In this document: piece after piece, positions 60,324 to 64,000 of the stretch | Layout of the letters: every line of letters starts with the position of its first letter | Position numbering within the stretch: the stretch's first letter is position 1 | Source: Planctellipticum variicoloris | Lineage (GTDB): Bacteria; Planctomycetota; Planctomycetia; Planctomycetales; Planctomycetaceae | Length of the DNA stretch: 64,000 nt | Assembly (NCBI RefSeq): GCF_030622045.1 | Contig: NZ_CP130886.1 | Coordinates: 4,968,001-5,032,000, forward strand | Reading direction: 5' to 3' | Position numbers and translations under genes: made by a program | The notes under the pieces: generated by a model | The model's database searches: none | The model's input: the letters and a program-made list of their open reading frames with translations, nothing else | What the model was told of the DNA's origin: nothing

Positions 60324-61973
60324 TTAGTACGTCCACTCAAAACCGAGGCTCAGGTTGTTGGTGTAGTACTTCGACCGATTGTTCGCCAGGCTCGGATTCA
60401 CCGGATACGCGTCCCAGTTGATGTTGTCGCTGGGCCGGTAGACTCCGCCGATCAACAGGAAGGTGTAGCCGATCTGGAAGCTGGCTTCGTTGAAGACTCG
60501 CAACTTCCGGAAGCCGGGGAGATACGAGAAGATCTTTGAGCGAGCGTTAATCGACTGTTCAAACATGGGCGAAATATAAGTCGTCGTACTCTCCTGGCGG
60601 AACCGGGTCGCGGCGATATCGTGCCGCGGCATGACCGTTCCAACTCCGCCGAAAGTCCCGTTGCCCTGAGCGTCATAGGCGATGACGCCCGGATCCTGGA
60701 TGTACGACCAGGCGTCGCCGATGTTGTAGCCCTCGACATAGCGACGGGCGTTGTTGGCCAGGAGTCCGAATTTCGTCTCGGTCCACAAGGAGAAGCCCTC
60801 GCCGCCGAGATCCATTCGCACGCCGATCTCCGGGCCGCCGAGCTGTGACCGCAGATTGGATCGCAGATAGGACTTCATCACATCGGGCGTGCTGAAGAGA
60901 GGTTCGAACGTCGTGGGGGTGCCGACGGGCTGAGTCGTCGTCGTACCGCCGCCAGTGCCGCCGCCGCTGCCCGTCGTGGCCGTTGCGTTCTGGATCGTAT
61001 AACCCATGCCGCTGTCGACGCCGGCGAACTGGAAGTCTTCCTGCAGATTGATGTAGCGACCGCCGGCCAGCCCGCGGAGTTTGACGGAGTCGCCGTCCAC
61101 GAAGCTGTTGAAGTAGTAGTCCGCGTTGCCTCCGTAGAGCTGCGACTTGAGCTGCAGATAAACGGAGATGTCGAAGGGGATCACAGTCCCCGGCTGGCCG
61201 TCGCCGTCCGAGTCATAGCCGGCCAGCGGCAGCCCCATCCAGGCGTGCAGGTGGAAGTTGTAGCTTCCCGGCACAATGTTGTCGTAGCTGTTCGGGTCCA
61301 GATTCAGGAGCGGGTCCGAGAGCAGCAGGTCGGCCTGCGCATTGCCGGTATAGAATCCCGAGATCAGGAAGCCGGTGTCGTCCGGATTCCAGAAGCCCCA
61401 CCGGCCCCGCAGACCGCCGGTCAGGAGCGATTCGACGATCACTCCGACGTTCTGGTTCGGAAACACCTGGACGTCGAGGGTTCCTGTCGTCCCGCCGCCG
61501 CCGCCACCGCCGGTGGAACCGGTGTTGTTCTCCCGGTTCGGCCCGAGATCGATGAACGGCTTCTCAAAAAACTGTTGATTGTGAAACGGGCTCTGGACCC
61601 CGGGAAGATCCATGAGCTGGTTGACGCCGCTGGCCCCGATGGGGCTGTGGGGCGGTTGTCCGGTCAGCGTCACGAGGGCTTCGAGGTCGAAGAAGAATTT
61701 CCGCCCTCCGAAGCTCTGCTTGCGGAACCAGTTCCCGTTTTCGTACCGGGTCTGGTCCACCGCCGGCCCGGCGTATGGCGACACCCCCGGCCACGGTTGA
61801 GCACCGGGTGGAAATCCGGGGGATTCCATTCCTGGATAGCCGCCGGTGTAACCGGGCGGACCATCGTAAAAGTACGCGCCCTCGGGGCCTTGTTGAGCCA
61901 AAAGCGGCTCTGCACCCGCAGCCAGTGCGAGCATTCCACCGAGGAGACGTGACAGCCAGTTCCGTGTCCGCAT
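60324..61973 (-). CDS. BBP7-family outer-membrane beta-barrel protein
   Basis: 549 residues from ATG 61973. Signal peptide (WLSRLLGGMLALAAGAEPLLAQ), a Gly/Pro/Tyr-rich segment (GAYFYDGPPGYTGGYPGMES), then the BBP7 beta-barrel: GRKFFFDLEALVTLTGQPP, GLRGRWGFWNPDDTGFLISG, and the last strand ending FEWTY with a terminal aromatic, the outer-membrane barrel sorting signal. Contains two Gly/Thr low-complexity loops (around TGSTGGGGGGGTTGT and TGSGGGTGGG). BBP7 barrels are numerous in planctomycetes and thought to be porin-like. Confidence 0.92.
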   Translation of the reverse strand: MRTRNWLSRLLGGMLALAAGAEPLLAQQGPEGAYFYDGPPGYTGGYPGMESPGFPPGAQPWPGVSPYAGPAVDQTRYENGNWFRKQSFGGRKFFFDLEALVTLTGQPPHSPIGASGVNQLMDLPGVQSPFHNQQFFEKPFIDLGPNRENNTGSTGGGGGGGTTGTLDVQVFPNQNVGVIVESLLTGGLRGRWGFWNPDDTGFLISGFYTGNAQADLLLSDPLLNLDPNSYDNIVPGSYNFHLHAWMGLPLAGYDSDGDGQPGTVIPFDISVYLQLKSQLYGGNADYYFNSFVDGDSVKLRGLAGGRYINLQEDFQFAGVDSGMGYTIQNATATTGSGGGTGGGTTTTQPVGTPTTFEPLFSTPDVMKSYLRSNLRSQLGGPEIGVRMDLGGEGFSLWTETKFGLLANNARRYVEGYNIGDAWSYIQDPGVIAYDAQGNGTFGGVGTVMPRHDIAATRFRQESTTTYISPMFEQSINARSKIFSYLPGFRKLRVFNEASFQIGYTFLLIGGVYRPSDNINWDAYPVNPSLANNRSKYYTNNLSLGFEWTY

Positions 61974-62199
61974 CAGTCGTTCCCTGACTTTGAACACCAC
62001 GCGATGTGGGATAGGAGCGAGTCAGTGATGACGCCGCCAGCGCGCATGATCCAGCGCCTGCCGCATGTATCGGATGGGCGGCGCGGCAAGCTGTATCGAT
62101 TGTTCGGAAGTTTCCGAAATTGTCGCCTGAATCGATCGTATCGATGGAGGCGGGCGCCGCACCGGCAGGGGCTGCCGGTTGGGATGCGAACGCTCCGTT

Positions 62200-63468
62200 T
62201 CAGGTCGACCAGAGTGAGGTCGTGGCGGCGGCCAGCGCCGAGAGGTCGTGCAGCCGTCGGACGCCGCCTGCTCCCGCAGTCGAGATGGTCCGGCGCAGCT
62301 CCGAATCGCGAAGGACTTGCGCCAATCCCTCGGCCAGTGCGGCGGGATCGTCCGGCGTCACCAGCAGCCCCCCGCCCGTGGAACGGACCAGTTCGGGAAA
62401 CGCGCCGTGCGCAGGTTGAACGACGGGCAGCCCGTTGGCCCAGGCTTCCAGCAGAAAAATCCCTTTGGGCTCGTGGTAGCGCGTCGGCACGGAAAAGACG
62501 TCGAGTCCTTCGAGGAATCCAATCTTCGCGGCCAGCGTGCCAGGGCTCCCAACATATTGGAACCGATCGCCGAGCGGGGCGGCAAGTTTCCCGACGCGAT
62601 CAAAGAAGTCCCGATGGCTCTCTCCGAGGTAGCCTCCGGCTCGCAATCGGACGTCGGGGAACTCGCGCTGCAGCAGGACGATCGCCTCCACCAGCAGATC
62701 CAGCCCCTTGGCCGGATCGATCCGGGCGAAGTAGCCGACGGTCGGCGGCGATCCGAGCAGAGTTTTCGGAGTCCCGGTGTGTCGGACGCAATCGATCGTT
62801 AGCGGAAGCCGATGAATCCGCTCCTGCGGCAATTTCAGCCGCTCTCCCATGAACCGGCGGTAGTATTCGCTATGGGTGATGAAGCCGTCGAAGTCGCCGG
62901 TGATCTCCCGCAATCGGGTCCAGGATTGCGTCCGCCAGGGTTCCGGCAAGGCGTCCAGAAAGATGTCGTCCCCCTGCAGGACGCACCAGATCCGCCCCCG
63001 AAAGTGACTGCGCAGGGCGGATGCTCCCGCGCCGAGCATCAGATTGCTGAAGCAGACGACATCGGGCGCCAGTTCCAGCAGGTGCCGGTTCAGGTCCCCC
63101 AGGGCGGCCCGATGCGGACCATGATTCCCCTGCAGCAGCGACATCGTCAGGTCGCCGAGCTCGGGGGCGCTATTGCTCACATTGCCGCGGCTCGCCAGTC
63201 GCAGAATCCACGCCGCGTCGAGCCAGCGCTTGAAGATCCGCGGCAGCCGCCGCCAGAAGGGAAACCGGGCATCCAGGTAGACGTTAATGCCGCCGACGTA
63301 GACGTGGCGGTCGCTCAGGCTCTCCTCGTCGAGCGTGAGGGGCGTATAGAGCGGCAGCAGCACCACGTCGTGTCCGGCCTGCTGGAGCGCCCGCGCCCAG
63401 GTGTTGTCGTGCATGCACGACCCGCAGAACATGCCGGCGCCTCCGGCCGTGACGATCACGATGCGCAT
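62200..63468 (-). CDS. Glycosyltransferase family 4
   Basis: 422 residues. GT-B fold, N-terminal Rossmann domain (VIVTAGGAGMFCGSCMHDNT, HDVVLLPLYTPLTLDEE), C-terminal domain with PPTVGYFARIDPAKGLDLLV (the sugar-nucleotide loop) and VFSVPTRYHEPKGIFLLEAW (E-x7-E motif), AFPELVRSTGGGLLVTPDD. It transfers an activated sugar to a cell-surface acceptor; exact activity unknown. Immediately downstream of polA with a 7-nt repeat between. Confidence 0.9.
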   Translation of the reverse strand: MRIVIVTAGGAGMFCGSCMHDNTWARALQQAGHDVVLLPLYTPLTLDEESLSDRHVYVGGINVYLDARFPFWRRLPRIFKRWLDAAWILRLASRGNVSNSAPELGDLTMSLLQGNHGPHRAALGDLNRHLLELAPDVVCFSNLMLGAGASALRSHFRGRIWCVLQGDDIFLDALPEPWRTQSWTRLREITGDFDGFITHSEYYRRFMGERLKLPQERIHRLPLTIDCVRHTGTPKTLLGSPPTVGYFARIDPAKGLDLLVEAIVLLQREFPDVRLRAGGYLGESHRDFFDRVGKLAAPLGDRFQYVGSPGTLAAKIGFLEGLDVFSVPTRYHEPKGIFLLEAWANGLPVVQPAHGAFPELVRSTGGGLLVTPDDPAALAEGLAQVLRDSELRRTISTAGAGGVRRLHDLSALAAATTSLWST

Positions 63469-63475
63469 GAGATTC

Positions 63476-63510
63476 GTCCGTCGTCAGTGGTCCGTCGTCA
63501 GTGGCCGGAC
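63476..63510. repeat. Heptanucleotide tract, GTCCGTC/GTCAGTG
   Basis: Units GTCCGTC, GTCAGTG, GTCCGTC, GTCAGTG, GCCGGAC: two alternating heptamers giving a 14-nt superrepeat, 8 nt upstream of the glycosyltransferase start. Confidence 0.85.
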
Positions 63511-63523
63511 GCTGTTCGTTTCC

Positions 63524-63537
63524 CTCAACTCTCAACG
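63524..63537. repeat. TTGAGAG heptamer at the end of polA
   Basis: On the minus strand, the last polA codons and the stop read CGTTGAGAGTTGAG, i.e. two TTGAGAG-type units, the same unit found at 29060-29087. Confidence 0.6.
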
Positions 63538-64000
63538 TCTTCGATGTCCAGCCAGTTCTGGCCGACGGAAACGTCCACGATCAGCGGTACGTCGAGAGTC
63601 AGCGCGTGTTCCATCTCTGCTTTCACCAGCGCGACCAGTGACGGAACCGCGTCCACGGGCGATTCCAGCACCAGTTCGTCATGGATCTGGAGCAGCAGGC
63701 GGGCCGGGTGTTGGTCCCGCTCCAGCCGGTTGTGGACTCGGATCATCGCCTGCTTAATCAGGTCCGCCGCCGAGCCCTGAATGACTGTATTAATAGCAGT
63801 CCGCTCCGGCATCGTCCGATTGCGCGACCGCTCGGAGCGCAATCCCTCGATCGCCCGCCGTCGCCCGAGGATCGTCCGTGCATAGCCGGTTTTCGCGCAC
63901 TCGACCAGGGTCTGATCCAGGAAGGCGTCGACTCCGGCATACCGGCTGAAGTATTCGTCGATAAATCGGGCGGCGTCGTCCTGGGTGATTCCCAGAGCCG
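63525..64000 (-). CDS. polA: DNA polymerase I, C-terminal part
   Basis: The last about 158 residues; the rest lies beyond the window. Family A polymerase motifs: motif B/O-helix region is just outside, motif C LLLQIHDELVLESP, and AINTVIQGSAADLIKQAMIR, preceded by FIDEYFSRYAGVDAFLDQ and RTILGRRRAIEGLRSE. All are diagnostic of PolA. Involved in Okazaki fragment processing and repair. The C-terminus IEDVES is encoded by a 7-nt repeat. Confidence 0.97.
   Translation of the reverse strand, partial: ALGITQDDAARFIDEYFSRYAGVDAFLDQTLVECAKTGYARTILGRRRAIEGLRSERSRNRTMPERTAINTVIQGSAADLIKQAMIRVHNRLERDQHPARLLLQIHDELVLESPVDAVPSLVALVKAEMEHALTLDVPLIVDVSVGQNWLDIEDVES

Overview
The window looks like a chromosomal segment of a planctomycete (order Planctomycetales by inference). 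It is GC-rich and carries gene families that are hallmarks of that phylum: a DUF1501 protein paired with a giant PSCyt/PSD1 cytochrome protein, a DUF1559 pseudopilin-like protein, a BBP7-type outer-membrane barrel, carboxypeptidase-regulatory lipoproteins, an FG-GAP repeat protein with a heme c motif, and many secreted hydrolases. No rRNA, tRNA or CRISPR array was recognised. Identifications come from reading motifs by eye; no database search was run.

Layout. 1-5 kb: edge of a secreted repeat protein, a haloalkane-dehalogenase-like hydrolase, an orphan mraZ with an unusually clear set of operator-like sites, and an ECF sigma factor. 5-10 kb: ferredoxin, bioA, a PhnZ-like HD oxygenase, and a RuBisCO-like protein fused to a cupin. 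10-15 kb: DUF1501 plus PSCyt1/PSCyt2/PSD1 pair. 15-19 kb: sulfotransferase and two secreted hypotheticals. 19-24 kb: tightly overlapping RDD / SpoIIM / membrane / DUF4129 / DUF4350 operon. 24-25 kb: a REP-associated tyrosine transposase between inverted REP cassettes. 25-33 kb: secreted hydrolase, DUF1559 protein, lipoprotein, DUF4198-Kelch protein, formyltransferase, DUF4058. 33.8-35.5 kb: an IS with 19-bp perfect inverted repeats inside an older intergenic repeat. 36-40 kb: housekeeping guaB and rsmA. 40.6-43.1 kb: decayed, more AT-rich region with a transposase remnant and orphan genes. 43-55 kb: polysaccharide/ester metabolism (SGNH, acetyl-esterase, GH2, CE15), second sulfotransferase, polyprenyl synthase. 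55-60 kb: type II fatty-acid/polyketide-like cluster (dehydratase, ketoreductase, long ACP, dehydratase, ketosynthase, hydrolase). 60-64 kb: BBP7 barrel, GT4 glycosyltransferase, and the C-terminal end of polA.

Most notable signals: (1) at least fourteen degenerate tandem tracts with an exact 7-nt period, in many sequence families, confined to gene gaps and sometimes running into stop codons; (2) the RuBisCO-like/cupin fusion, which could join two consecutive steps of the MTA-isoprenoid shunt in one chain; (3) TGGG-N7-CCCA sites around mraZ, one lying exactly in the spacer of its predicted promoter; (4) the REP/RAYT cassette and an IS-in-repeat insertion that can be read base by base; (5) the acyl-chain cluster with an enlarged ACP and two HotDog dehydratases.
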